From Massilia agri (GTDB taxonomy: Bacteria > Pseudomonadota > Gammaproteobacteria > Burkholderiales > Burkholderiaceae_D): DNA of 64,000 nt. The notes under the pieces are model-generated. The model saw only the letters and a program-made list of their open reading frames with translations. It ran no database searches and was not told the DNA's origin. Positions 23,874 to 34,893 of this stretch are shown piece by piece (positions within the stretch are counted from its first letter, which is position 1; each line of letters opens with the position of its first letter). Position numbers and translations under genes: made by a program. Location of the stretch: contig NZ_JANUHA010000008.1 in NCBI RefSeq assembly GCF_024753255.1, positions 124,001-188,000 on the forward strand, read 5' to 3'.

Positions 23874-24098
23874 TCAGCCGATGAGTTTGTAGACGTCGCT
23901 GACCAGCTGGCACTGGACCAGGTCCTTGCCGGTTATGGCCTTGTTGTATTCCATGTCGAACATGATGATGACGCCGAGCGCCGCCAGCGAATCCCATTCA
24001 GGCAGGGCCTTCAGGTTGGTGTCGCCGGTGAGTTCGACGTCGTCCTGGAAGTCGACGGCGTTCTTGAATTTTTCGACAAATTGCTCGAGGGTGTCCAT
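23874..24098 (-). CDS. Acyl carrier protein, first gene of the acyl/Rieske operon
   Basis: A 74-residue acidic four-helix protein. EWDSLAALGVI carries the phosphopantetheine serine (Ser37) in the usual DSL context. Starts MDTLEQFVEKF. It should hold the growing acyl group for the KAS-III and SDR enzymes encoded next. It differs from housekeeping AcpP in lacking the full DSLDTVELVM helix. The 235-base region up to the divergent nth-like gene must hold the operon promoter; no single box stands out. Confidence 0.9.
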   Translation of the reverse strand: MDTLEQFVEKFKNAVDFQDDVELTGDTNLKALPEWDSLAALGVIIMFDMEYNKAITGKDLVQCQLVSDVYKLIG

Positions 24099-24333
24099 TG
24101 CTGCCTTGATTCGGTTGCTTGGTTAAATAATCACGCCAAATGCGCTTGATTACGTGGCGTTGACTGGAGGAAGCACTATAAAGCAAAACCAAATGTATCG
24201 GGGAATGAGCTAGGGGGATTTTGGCAGTTTGCAGCAGGAAGCGCCACAGTGCGCTTGTCATGTGTGCCAGGGAACGGTATCCCCTCCTGTCCGCGGCGTA
24301 TGCTCAATGCTCAAGCGACAAGGAGACGGGGCC

Positions 24334-24999
24334 ATGGACAAGCGTCCATTCGATATCGACCTGGCATTGGAACGCATCGACGAAGCCGTGCAGCCGTGGC
24401 CGAAGGCCGCGCTGTTCCAGCTGGCCGAGGAAGGCTTTACAGCGACGTTCGAACAGCTGCTGGCCTGCATCATTTCGATCCGTACATACGACGAGGTGAC
24501 CTTGCCGGTCTCGCGCAGGCTGTTCGAACGGGCGCGCACGCCCTCCGCCATCGCGAGCCTGTCGTGGGAAGAACTGGACGGCTTGATCAGCCCGAGTACC
24601 TTTCATGAGCGTAAGGCGAACCAGATCCTGGCGATTGCACGGGAGGTCGCCGAACGCTTCGGCGAAACCGTGCCGGGGGACCGGGACGTGTTGCTGTCCT
24701 TTGCCGGCGTCGGGCCGAAATGCGCGAACCTGGTCCTGGGCGTGGCTTGCGGGACGCCGGTGATCAGTGTCGACATCCACGTGCACCGGGTGACGGGGCG
24801 CTGGGGCTATGCGGCCGCGACGACGCCGGAGAAGACGCTGCTGGCGCTGGAGGCCACGCTGCCCAGGGAGCACTGGATCGACATCAACCGGCTGCTGGTC
24901 CCCTTCGGCAAGCACATCTGCACCGGAACGAGGCCGCGCTGCTCCACCTGCCCGGTGCTGGACATGTGCCGGCAGGTGGGGGTCACGGAGCACCGCTGA
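24334..24999 (+). CDS. Endonuclease III-family DNA glycosylase
   Basis: A 221-residue protein; ATG 24334 has AAGGAGA upstream. Helix-hairpin-helix FAGVGPKCANLVLG with the catalytic lysine (Lys129), VDIHVHRV with the catalytic aspartate (Asp147), and a C-terminal [4Fe-4S] site CysX6CysX2CysX5Cys (196, 203, 206, 212). This is the complete Nth/MutY-superfamily apparatus for excising oxidised pyrimidines with AP-lyase activity. The divergence from typical Nth (LPGVGRKTA, VDTHxxR) suggests a paralogue beside a canonical nth elsewhere. Confidence 0.88.
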   Translation: MDKRPFDIDLALERIDEAVQPWPKAALFQLAEEGFTATFEQLLACIISIRTYDEVTLPVSRRLFERARTPSAIASLSWEELDGLISPSTFHERKANQILAIAREVAERFGETVPGDRDVLLSFAGVGPKCANLVLGVACGTPVISVDIHVHRVTGRWGYAAATTPEKTLLALEATLPREHWIDINRLLVPFGKHICTGTRPRCSTCPVLDMCRQVGVTEHR

Positions 25000-25005
25000 A
25001 CCGGG

Positions 25006-25899
25006 CTAGTGGATCAGCGCAAGGCGAAAGAATTCATCGACGGCGAAATCGACGAAGGCACGCACCCGCGGCGCCATGTGGCGGGCACTCGGGAAGACGA
25101 GCTGGACAGGAATCGGCCCCGGCTCGCAAGCCGTCAGTATCCGCTTCAGGCTGCCCGTTTCGAGGTCCGGCGCGGCCTGGTAGGACAGCGCGCGTGCAAT
25201 CCCGAAGCCTTCGCGCGCCGCGTGCAGCACCCCTTCGACGTCGTTCATCTGCAGCCGCGGCGTGAAGCGCACCACCTGCTCGCGCTCATCCACCCGGTAG
25301 CGCCATTCCGCGAGACCGCGCACGGCGGTACCCAGGATCAGTTCGTGATGGACCAGCTCCTCGGGCGCCTGCGGCTCGCCCCTCCGTTCCAGGTAGGCGG
25401 GACTGGCGAGCGTCACCCTGTGCACCGTGCCCAGCTGGCGGGCCACCAGTCCCGAGCTGTCCAGCGCGCCGATGCGCAGGGCGACGTCGATGCCATTGTC
25501 GATCAGGTCGACATTGCGGTCCGCCAGCACCAGGTCGACCTGGATGTCCGGATAGCGCATCAGGAAGCGCGTGACGACCGGCGCCACGTGCCGGCGGCCG
25601 AAGACCATCGGCGCCGTCACCCGCAGCAGGCCACGCGGCGCGGTGGAACCATGTTCGCGGATCGCCGTGTCGTAGTCCGCCAGCAGGCGGCGCGCCTGAT
25701 CGGCCAGGCCCAGCCCTTCACTGGTCGCCGTGAGCCGGCGCGTGCTGCGCTCGAACAGGCGGGTGCCGACCCTTTCCTCGAGCGTCGCGAGCATGCGGGT
25801 GACGCTCGACGCGGAACGCCGCAGCTTGTGCGCGGCCGCCGCCATGCTGCCCGTCTCGAGGATGGCGAGGAAGACCTGCAATTCGTCCAGACGGTCCAT
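25006..25899 (-). CDS. LysR-family transcriptional regulator
   Basis: A 297-residue LTTR: N-terminal winged helix (MDRLDELQVFLAILETGSM, then AAAHKLRRSASSVTRMLATLEERVG) and a periplasmic-binding-like effector domain. Divergent from a GST/PNPOx-like gene pair across 102 bases that include ATTGCGCAA and TTCCGCAAT half-sites, so it probably controls that pair. Inducer unknown. Stop lies six bases from the nth-like gene's stop. Confidence 0.92.
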   Translation of the reverse strand: MDRLDELQVFLAILETGSMAAAAHKLRRSASSVTRMLATLEERVGTRLFERSTRRLTATSEGLGLADQARRLLADYDTAIREHGSTAPRGLLRVTAPMVFGRRHVAPVVTRFLMRYPDIQVDLVLADRNVDLIDNGIDVALRIGALDSSGLVARQLGTVHRVTLASPAYLERRGEPQAPEELVHHELILGTAVRGLAEWRYRVDEREQVVRFTPRLQMNDVEGVLHAAREGFGIARALSYQAAPDLETGSLKRILTACEPGPIPVQLVFPSARHMAPRVRAFVDFAVDEFFRLALIH

Positions 25900-26001
25900 G
25901 AATTATTGCGCAACATGAAAGGATGAATTGTCATTATGCCCCATTCCGCAATAGGCACATCCTGCCTACGATGAAGCACCTTCAACCACTTCATTGCAGA
26001 C

Positions 26002-26610
26002 ATGAGTTCGCCATCTATCTCCGTCTACGGGACCGCGCTATCCGGCCACACCCATCGCGTGGAGTTGTTCCTGCACCTCCTGCAACTGCCCTACCGCCGC
26101 ATCGATGCGTCGAGCGCGGTGCGCCAGAGCGCCGAGTACCTGCAGCTGAACCCGCTCGGCCAGATTCCCGTGCTGCAGGATGGCGAGCTCGTGCTTTCGG
26201 ACAGCAACGCCATCCTGGTCTACCTGACCAGGCGCTACGCACCCGGCAGCGGCTGGCTGCCCGAGGATCCCGTCGGGGCGGCGCAGGTCCAGCGCTGGCT
26301 GTCCCTGGCGGCCGGAGAAATCGCCTTCGGCCCGGCCAGAGCGCGGATCTCGGCGCGCTTCTACGACACCGGCATGCCGCCTCTGCTCATGCGCCAGCTG
26401 GCGGACAAGGTGCTGGGCTTCATGGACGCTTCTCTCGCGAAGGGAGGCTACCTGGCCGGCGCACGGCCGACGCTGGCTGACGTCGCCTGCTACGCCTACA
26501 TCGCCCATGCGCCGGAGGGCGGCATCGCGCTCGACGCCTATCCGAACGTGCTCGCCTGGATCGCCCGCGTGCAGGCCCTGCCCCATTTCGTCCCCATGCC
26601 GGAGAACTGA
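26002..26610 (+). CDS. Glutathione S-transferase
   Basis: A 202-residue protein with an N-terminal thioredoxin-like domain (SISVYGTALSGHTHRVELFL, cis-proline NPLGQIPVLQDGE, then DSNAILVYL) and an all-helical C-terminal domain with the LADVACYAYI capping box. It conjugates glutathione to electrophiles or reduces peroxides. The gene is three bases upstream of a PNPOx-like gene and divergent from a LysR gene, so a detoxification unit under LysR control is likely. Confidence 0.92.
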   Translation: MSSPSISVYGTALSGHTHRVELFLHLLQLPYRRIDASSAVRQSAEYLQLNPLGQIPVLQDGELVLSDSNAILVYLTRRYAPGSGWLPEDPVGAAQVQRWLSLAAGEIAFGPARARISARFYDTGMPPLLMRQLADKVLGFMDASLAKGGYLAGARPTLADVACYAYIAHAPEGGIALDAYPNVLAWIARVQALPHFVPMPEN

Positions 26611-26613
26611 GCC

Positions 26614-27513
26614 ATGCTGGACCACCGCATCCCCGAACCCTTCCACGCAGGTGAATTGCGGGCCCAGCAGCTCGCCGGCGGCGGGCCGCCCGGCGCACCG
26701 ATCCGCAGCCGGATGCCGGAGCAGCATCGGCAATTCTTCCCCCTGCTCCCTTTCCTGTGCATGGGCGTGGCGGACGGGAGCGGCTGGCCCCTGGCGACAC
26801 TCGTACACGGCGAGCCGGGCTTCGTGAGCTCGCCCGACCCCGGCCGGCTGCGCATCGCCGCCCTGCCTGGCGTGGACGATCCCACCCGCCCGTTTGTTAG
26901 TGCCGGCGCCGGCGTCGGCATGCTCGGCATCGACCTCGCCACCCGCCGGCGCAACCGGGCCAATGGCGTCGTCGCGCAGGCGGATAGCGAGGGGCTGCTG
27001 GTCGACGTCGACCAGTCGTTCGGCAACTGCCCGAAGTACATTCACGTGCGCCAGCTTGTGCCTGTGGCGCGGCAGGCGGGCGCCGTCACAAGCTTCGGCG
27101 CCGAGCTGCCGAATGAAGCGGCCGCGCTGATCGCGCGCTGCGAGACCATGTTCGTCGCCACCTCGAGCGGCGCCTCCGTGCACGCGGGCGGGCTCGACAT
27201 CTCGCACCGCGGCGGAGAGGCGGGCTTCCTGCGCCTGGAAGGCCAAGTGCTGACAGTGCCCGACTACTGGGGCAACCGCTACTTCAACACCCTCGGCAAC
27301 CTGCTGCTGGAACCGCGCGCCTCGCTCGTCATGGTCGATTTCGCCAGCGGCGACATCCTGCAACTGCAGGGCCTGGCCGAGGTGCACTGGCAGGTCATTG
27401 ATGCTTCAAAGGACGTGCGCGCGGAGCGCGAATGGACCTTCCACACCGTGCGCGGCTGGTTGCGCCGCGGTGCCTTTCCCCTCGGCGAAACCCTATCGGC
27501 CCCATTGATTTAA
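26614..27513 (+). CDS. Pyridoxamine 5'-phosphate oxidase-like flavoprotein
   Basis: A 299-residue split-barrel protein. A FVSSPDPGRLRIAALPG stretch, GMLGIDLATRRRNRANG and a later MFVATSSG..HAGGLDISHRGG half, followed by DYWGNRYFNTLGNLLLEPR and LQLQGLAEVHW, mark the PNPOx-like FMN/F420-binding family of roughly 300 residues with two related halves. These proteins often act as flavin reductases or oxidoreductases. It follows GST by three bases, implying an operon. Confidence 0.85.
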   Translation: MLDHRIPEPFHAGELRAQQLAGGGPPGAPIRSRMPEQHRQFFPLLPFLCMGVADGSGWPLATLVHGEPGFVSSPDPGRLRIAALPGVDDPTRPFVSAGAGVGMLGIDLATRRRNRANGVVAQADSEGLLVDVDQSFGNCPKYIHVRQLVPVARQAGAVTSFGAELPNEAAALIARCETMFVATSSGASVHAGGLDISHRGGEAGFLRLEGQVLTVPDYWGNRYFNTLGNLLLEPRASLVMVDFASGDILQLQGLAEVHWQVIDASKDVRAEREWTFHTVRGWLRRGAFPLGETLSAPLI

Positions 27514-27565
27514 TTTGATTGTCGGCTCGAAAACAGTGGCTTAGGCTGAACGTGCTGTTGACTGA

Positions 27566-29857
<2,292 letters not shown>

Positions 29858-29970
29858 TTCTTTCACGGGAAGGGGGCGGCGTTTCGTCGCCCCCGGCACG
29901 GCTTCGTCGCAAAGCGCAGGCACGTGCATGAGCGCGCGAGGACACTGGCGTTTTCCCTCAAGGAGACGCC

Positions 29971-30864
29971 ATGTTCGCGTATGCACGCTTTTCAATCGTC
30001 TTGTGTCTGCTGTGTTTGGGCGCCACTGGTCTTGTGTCGGCGCAGTCACGGCCTGCCGCGCCGGCCTGCGCGCTGGCGAAGGCGCCGGCCGCCAGCTTCG
30101 CGGTCCGTGTTCCCTTCGACGTGGTCGATGGGCGCATCTACGTACAGGCCCGCGTCAATGGGCGCGGTCCGTTCAGGTTCGCCATCGATACCGGGGCGAG
30201 CGGCCTGGGTCGCGCAGATAAGTCACTCGTTTCCGCCTTGGACCTGAAGATCCACGGCACGAGCAGCAACTCGGACGGCGTGCAGTCCGCCACGGTCGAT
30301 ACGGTGCGGCTCGATTCCGTGCAGCTGGGTAGCCTGTCCCGGCAAGGGCTCGAAGTGATTACGCGCGACTACGGCAGCCGCATGAAGCCGGAAGCCGCTT
30401 TTCACGGCATCCTCGGGCGCGACTTCTTCGCGGATGGGCTGTTGATCCTGGACTATCCCAACAAGACCTTGTCGTTCAGTACTACCCTGTCGCTGCCCGC
30501 GCCAGGTGACAATGTACTGAAGTACGAACGCGCATTTCGCGTTCCCGTCTCCATCGGCGGGACCAGGCTGGAAGGCAATCTCGATACCGGTGCGAACGTC
30601 AGCCTGGTGATGCCGCAGGCGATGTACGACAAGGTGGCAAGCGCTCCGCTGCAGAATGCCGGGCACGGGACGCTCGCCAACACCCGGATCGAGACCAAAC
30701 GCGGCGTCCTCGATCAAACCGTCACGATCGGTTCCTCGCGCCTCTCGGGCGTGGAGGTGCGGGTGGCGGAGCGCTTTCCGGAACTGCTGGTGGGCGCGCA
30801 CATCCTCCAGCGCTATACGGTCATGATCGACCAGCGCACGAAAGCCGTCGCACTGTGCGAATGA
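29971..30864 (+). CDS. Secreted two-lobed retropepsin-like aspartic protease
   Basis: A 297-residue exported protein: signal peptide MFAYARFSIVLCLLCLGATGLVSA, then two homologous halves, each with an Asp-Thr-Gly-Ala motif: AIDTGASG (Asp73) and NLDTGANVS (Asp205). Each is followed by a hydrophobic ILGRDFF / LVGAHIL type second motif. This is the aspartyl_protease_2 (gag-polyprotein-like) family fused in tandem within one chain, so the active site could form intramolecularly as in pepsin. Substrate unknown. Monocistronic, convergent with a lipoprotein gene. Confidence 0.85.
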   Translation: MFAYARFSIVLCLLCLGATGLVSAQSRPAAPACALAKAPAASFAVRVPFDVVDGRIYVQARVNGRGPFRFAIDTGASGLGRADKSLVSALDLKIHGTSSNSDGVQSATVDTVRLDSVQLGSLSRQGLEVITRDYGSRMKPEAAFHGILGRDFFADGLLILDYPNKTLSFSTTLSLPAPGDNVLKYERAFRVPVSIGGTRLEGNLDTGANVSLVMPQAMYDKVASAPLQNAGHGTLANTRIETKRGVLDQTVTIGSSRLSGVEVRVAERFPELLVGAHILQRYTVMIDQRTKAVALCE

Positions 30865-30877
30865 AGTACGCGCCGGC

Positions 30878-31462
30878 CTAGCCGCAGGTCTCGACGTATG
30901 CCACTGCCGGCTGCAGCCCGGCGCGCACCTTGCTCACCTTGCCGCCTGATTCCTCGAGAATGATGGCAGCTTTGCCGTCGGCGTTCGGGAAGGTCACGTA
31001 GTGGCCGTTCTTGTCGTACTTGTGCGTGCTGACCTGCGCGTCGGGATGCTTTTCACGCACCTGGGCCAGTGTGTCGCCCACCGCGACGCCCACGGCATTC
31101 CCGACACCGGGCTCTGCATCGGCACGCGTGACGACACCTTCCTCGACCATGAAGCGAAGCTTGGGCACGGAGGCGAAGCGCACCATGCTGCAGACCGGAT
31201 CGAAGGGTTCGGGCAAGGTCGCTTTGCCTGCTGCCTGCTCCGCTTCGGCCAGCTTCATGCCGAAGCGGATGGCACCGATTCCATCTGCACTGAGCACCTT
31301 CGATGCAGGGGCCGGCGCCGGTGTCGAAGCAGTTGGCGCAGGGATGTCTTGTGCAGGCAGGGAAGGCGCTTCGTTCCCGCTGGTGGTGCCGGCTGGCGCC
31401 GCCGATTTATCCGAGCATGCGCTCAGGATGGCGATCGCTCCGAGGAGGAAAATCTTTCGCAT
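30878..31462 (-). CDS. Putative lipoprotein of unknown function
   Basis: The start is taken at 31462 (MRKIFLLGAIAILSACSDK), with AAAGAAAGG upstream; the frame extends further but with no coding sense. Lipobox LSAC predicts a lipid-modified Cys, followed by a Pro/Ala/Thr-rich linker and a domain of about 130 residues with SADGIGAIRFGMKLAEAEQA, an element seen in several uncharacterised outer-envelope proteins. 194 residues. Divergent from the small secreted protein at 31618. Confidence 0.72.
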   Translation of the reverse strand: MRKIFLLGAIAILSACSDKSAAPAGTTSGNEAPSLPAQDIPAPTASTPAPAPASKVLSADGIGAIRFGMKLAEAEQAAGKATLPEPFDPVCSMVRFASVPKLRFMVEEGVVTRADAEPGVGNAVGVAVGDTLAQVREKHPDAQVSTHKYDKNGHYVTFPNADGKAAIILEESGGKVSKVRAGLQPAVAYVETCG

Positions 31463-31617
31463 ATTGGGCCTTTCTTTTGCAGTAACATTCGATGCACGAA
31501 TATAGCGGGAATGGCCGAGATTCGACGCATAGACACGGAGCTGTCGTATGCTGCGCAGCAGTGTCGCGACAGGTCGCCAGCGGATGATTCCATCGGCCTG
31601 CATTTCGGAGAAGTCCA

Positions 31618-31920
31618 TTGAGAACATCGGCCGTTTGCTATTCCCTCGCACTTACGCTCCTTACCATGCCTGTATTGGCGGCGCCAGCGTCGAAAGACCC
31701 TGTCTTTCGGGGTATCTACTTCTATAACTTCGAAAACTCCGTCTTCACGCCTGATGGTAAGGACGAATCCTGGTGTGTCGATTCGGACATGTCGAAGGCA
31801 ATGCTCCCGCCCGATAAGCGTGGCGTGCAATGGGGAACGGCATACGTAATCGTCCGCGGAAAACTCGGACCAGAGGGAAAGTTCGGAGCATGGGAATGTG
31901 CAGACGCATGCTCGAAGTGA
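31618..31920 (+). CDS. Small secreted protein, function unknown
   Basis: A 100-residue protein. A TTG start at 31618 is supported by GGAG about eight bases upstream. Signal peptide MRTSAVCYSLALTLLTMPVLA, then a short mature domain with FRGIYFYNFENSVFTPDG and paired cysteines at the end (WECADACSK). The family is not recognised. Shares an intergenic promoter region with the lipoprotein on the other strand. The G+C content is lower than in neighbours. Confidence 0.6.
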   Translation: MRTSAVCYSLALTLLTMPVLAAPASKDPVFRGIYFYNFENSVFTPDGKDESWCVDSDMSKAMLPPDKRGVQWGTAYVIVRGKLGPEGKFGAWECADACSK

Positions 31921-32093
31921 CCGAGATACTCGAGGTGAAAGACAAACGTCGTCGATAGTTGGTAGAGCCGAGCCTCTGGGAGCCTTGGCGTTCCTGAAAT
32001 GATTCGTCAGCGCTGGCAACCCTTCATCTCTCCTTGTTCCCCGTTCGTCGGAAAGGCCAGGCAGCGCAACACGCGCGGCGCTAATCTGCCGGC

Positions 32094-32924
32094 ATGAAAA
32101 CGCTCATCCTCCTGGCTACTTTCGCCGCGGCGAATGCCACCGCCAATCCCTGCCTCGAACGCCTGGTTCCATATTCGACGCCCATCGCCAATCCAGAGTA
32201 TCGCCTGGCGCTGGCCTCCGGTGCCGGACAATTGACATATTTCGGGGCACGGCATTCATCCGATCCGGCCGATCCCCAGTTCGCTGAAATCGAAAAGCAG
32301 TGGAACGCGCAGCGTCCGCAGATCGCTTTCTACGAAGGGCCGAATAGGCCCGTACCCAAGGACAGAAACGAGGCGATCCGGCAAACCGGCGAATCCGGTC
32401 TCGTCCGCTGGCTTGCGACCCGCGATGGCGTCCAGCTGGGCCGCCTGGAGCCGGATTCGAAAGACGAGACCAATTATCTGCTGGAGCGGTTCACGCCTGA
32501 ACAGGTCGGTCTGTTCTTCACGTTGCGCGAAGCCGCACGCCTGCGCGAACGGCGCAATATGGGTGAGGCGGAAATCACGCGCAGCATCGATCAGCTGCTG
32601 GAACGTGCTGCTGGCATGGGGCTCAATGCGATCCCATTCCGCACGTCGGCCGACGTCGCCCAGGCCTACGCCCGCTATTGGAAGGAACCCGCACAGTGGT
32701 GGCAGGCGCCGTCACGCTGGTTCGATCCGCAGGCGAAGTCGGAGGATACGGGCGGGATCTTCACCAATGAAGTTAATGCACGATCAAGTGCGTTCCGCAA
32801 TATCAATATGGTGCAACGTCTCTCGGCAACGGTCCGCGAAGGGAAAAAGGTATTTGCTGTGGTGGGACGCGACCACGTGTCCCATCAGGCCGAAGCGTTG
32901 CGCTGCGCAATTGATAACAACTAG
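32094..32924 (+). CDS. Exported protein, possible TraB/TIKI(GumN)-like fold
   Basis: A 276-residue exported protein: MKTLILLATFAAANATA signal then the mature region. LTYFGARHSSDPADPQF near the N-terminus, an acidic AFYEGPNRP and a C-terminal VFAVVGRDHVSHQAEAL together resemble the spaced His/Glu/Gly-x-x-His motifs of the TIKI/TraB/GumN-like metal-dependent hydrolase group. The assignment is tentative because overall similarity was judged by eye. Stands alone, immediately left of the AT-rich T6SS island. Confidence 0.6.
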   Translation: MKTLILLATFAAANATANPCLERLVPYSTPIANPEYRLALASGAGQLTYFGARHSSDPADPQFAEIEKQWNAQRPQIAFYEGPNRPVPKDRNEAIRQTGESGLVRWLATRDGVQLGRLEPDSKDETNYLLERFTPEQVGLFFTLREAARLRERRNMGEAEITRSIDQLLERAAGMGLNAIPFRTSADVAQAYARYWKEPAQWWQAPSRWFDPQAKSEDTGGIFTNEVNARSSAFRNINMVQRLSATVREGKKVFAVVGRDHVSHQAEALRCAIDNN

Positions 32925-33088
32925 CAGAAGATCGAGCAAGGGACAAAAGCAACCGCTCACCGCCCGGAATGTGGGTGGTGATGATCGAGAAAGTCACTGC
33001 ACTGCTTGCTTGGACTAAGCGGCCTCCACAGGCCAGTGCTTCTTGCGACTAACAGATTCAGCGACTGTACTGCACTTATTATTGAGAA

Positions 33089-33349
33089 TCAAATCCATCC
33101 AAAATTGGTGACGGTCGCTGTTAATGTCGCGCCACAACTAGTCCGATGACCGTCGTACGCGACGGGAATACCGCCAATGGTGTGATTTGGATCACCCTCG
33201 GTAATGGTACCGTCTCCATGGATAGGGCAAGTGCATTTGTCCCCAACCCGAGCCACAGCAACGCCGCCAACGGTGAAGTGGGTGGCAGCAACAGTGACTA
33301 CGCTACCGCCGTGACTCGTCGGATCGTTCAGACGAACGATATTACGCAT
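33089..33349 (-). CDS. PAAR-domain protein (T6SS spike tip)
   Basis: An 86-residue protein. The ATG at 33349 is preferred: AAAGG stands five bases upstream, although a GTG 21 bases earlier is in frame. MRNIVRLNDPTSHGGSVV with a later GDKCTCPIHGDGTI and HRTSCGATL, which provide the metal-binding His/Cys positions, is the PAAR family. The cone sits on VgrG and sharpens the type VI secretion spike. It is unfused, with no toxin domain. Fourth gene of the leftward vgrG-lipase-immunity-PAAR series, 203 bases after the immunity gene. Confidence 0.9.
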   Translation of the reverse strand: MRNIVRLNDPTSHGGSVVTVAATHFTVGGVAVARVGDKCTCPIHGDGTITEGDPNHTIGGIPVAYDGHRTSCGATLTATVTNFGWI

Positions 33350-33552
33350 GATTGCCTTTCTTAGTGTCACTGCCGACTAGCGCCGTCAATGGCACACTAC
33401 TCATTTCGGAAGGAGTGTAGGGTTACGCCAACTTAAGCTAGTGTTTGCCTGCTAGCTAACTGTCCTCTCTTACCTTGGATTCGGCCGCTCGGGTAAGTAA
33501 TGATTTCTGTGTGTGGCCTGTAGGGGGCAAGCGGATCGTCCGAGGAGAACCA

Positions 33553-34893
33553 TCACACGTTCTGATCGTCGAAACCGACGAGCTTCCATACGGCTGGCAT
33601 GTGGCGCTGTCGCTCCCCAAAAAATCTTTGCCAGAGCCCCGACTTACTATCCAGCTGGGCAAGGGGCGCCGGTTCGCCGGCCCTGAGCAAGCGCTTAGCG
33701 CTGCGATCAGTGCTTTTACTCTCAGTACATTCCCACCACCCGGTTTGCGGACAAATTTCACCTGTCCGGACCACACTCCCGATTGGTGTCTGCCGCGTTG
33801 CGGCCATAGTTGGTGTAGCGTCGCTCGGCTGACGGACGCGGATTGTCCTGATCAGTTTATCCCAAAGGGCCAGCGCTTCCTCATCCGAGATACTCGGGTT
33901 GACGTGGGCCTTGCGGTTGTCTTTTACCCCCGAGTCGAGCCGGATATCGATCTCAGGTTGCAAGGAATCACGCACCGCCCCAGCGCTATGAAACCGGAAC
34001 TCATGTACTGCCTTGTCGTCTTTGTAGGCCGGCGTCACTAGCGCCATCTCCTCACCCTTCCACCCCTCTAACTGAAGCGCTCCTTGACGCAGTATTTTGG
34101 CCCGCGCGAAGACTACCCCTAGACCATCCCCTTCAGCTGCTTGCTTCGCCTGCTCCCGTAACAGGCTTGGACTGCTCCTATCCGCCAGAGACTCCTGGTT
34201 CTTGTGGACATCGACGGAGATATGCACGTCGGGGAACTCCTGCAACCGAATCCCGACTGTCGCGCGTTCGTACTCTTTTTCGAGCGGAATAAATCCACCT
34301 TCGATGCATGAACCCGGCTCTGCTGGGATCTCGTCTTGCGCGCGCGGTCGAAGATGGCTTGCTATCGCATTAAAGGAGTTAACGATCTCCTCATCTGGCG
34401 GGATTGAATCGATATACTGAACGAACAGGTCTTTTCCGACTGGAATAAAAGAATAAACAGCATAGCCAACTTGATCTTTTGAGCCGAACACAATCTTCTG
34501 CCCCGACTTCACGCCATCGATTACTTTCCCAAATAAAGGCAGCCGAGGAATATCCGTCTTGAGCAGGAATCGACGCTCGTTCTCGATTTCCGCCAACCGT
34601 GCAGACAAGTGCTCGGCCACTTTATCAGCTTGCCCTTGAAAATATCGGATGGGGGTTTCTACTTCGGCCGGCCCATAGACGACGACCGCCGTCGAAGGCA
34701 CCTGCATAACAAAACGGCCGAAACACACGGTCCGCGTCTTCGCTAACAGCGGCTCCAGTCGGGAAGATAAGGTAGTCATAGGGCTCCTTGCGGAAGATTC
34801 GGGCTGACATCCACTGAGAAGTGCTGGAATCAGGACGGTCATTATGAACGTTACGCATGCGCTGCGGTCGATTGCTCTCACTGTTTCGTCCAT
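33553..34893 (-). CDS. Tli4-like T6SS lipase-immunity lipoprotein
   Basis: A 446-residue protein whose start overlaps the lipase gene's stop by 16 bases. A short N-terminal hydrophobic stretch ends in a lipobox LLSGC (about residue 29), predicting lipid anchoring in the periplasm. VCFGRFVMQVPSTAVVVYGP followed by a helical AEIENERRFL region and a C-terminal LWDKLIRTIRVR are like the Tli4 N- and C-terminal domains. Periplasmic location fits protection against a lipase that acts on the periplasmic face of membranes. Assigned from family resemblance together with position beside a Tle-like lipase. Confidence 0.8.
   Translation of the reverse strand: MDETVRAIDRSACVTFIMTVLIPALLSGCQPESSARSPMTTLSSRLEPLLAKTRTVCFGRFVMQVPSTAVVVYGPAEVETPIRYFQGQADKVAEHLSARLAEIENERRFLLKTDIPRLPLFGKVIDGVKSGQKIVFGSKDQVGYAVYSFIPVGKDLFVQYIDSIPPDEEIVNSFNAIASHLRPRAQDEIPAEPGSCIEGGFIPLEKEYERATVGIRLQEFPDVHISVDVHKNQESLADRSSPSLLREQAKQAAEGDGLGVVFARAKILRQGALQLEGWKGEEMALVTPAYKDDKAVHEFRFHSAGAVRDSLQPEIDIRLDSGVKDNRKAHVNPSISDEEALALWDKLIRTIRVRQPSDATPTMAATRQTPIGSVVRTGEICPQTGWWECTESKSTDRSAKRLLRAGEPAPLAQLDSKSGLWQRFFGERQRHMPAVWKLVGFDDQNV

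Noticed and set aside
24211..24230. TTGGCA...TTGC resembling a sigma54 promoter upstream of the nth-like gene
   Set aside because: The GG and GC doublets are only about six bases apart; sigma54 needs ten.
29880..29905. GGGGGCG/CGCCCCC hairpin after katG as terminator
   Set aside because: No T-run follows; left as a mention in the katG entry.
33436..33457. AGCTAG...CTAGCT palindrome before the PAAR gene as an operator or terminator
   Set aside because: Only six bases per arm, low GC and no T-run; too weak to call.
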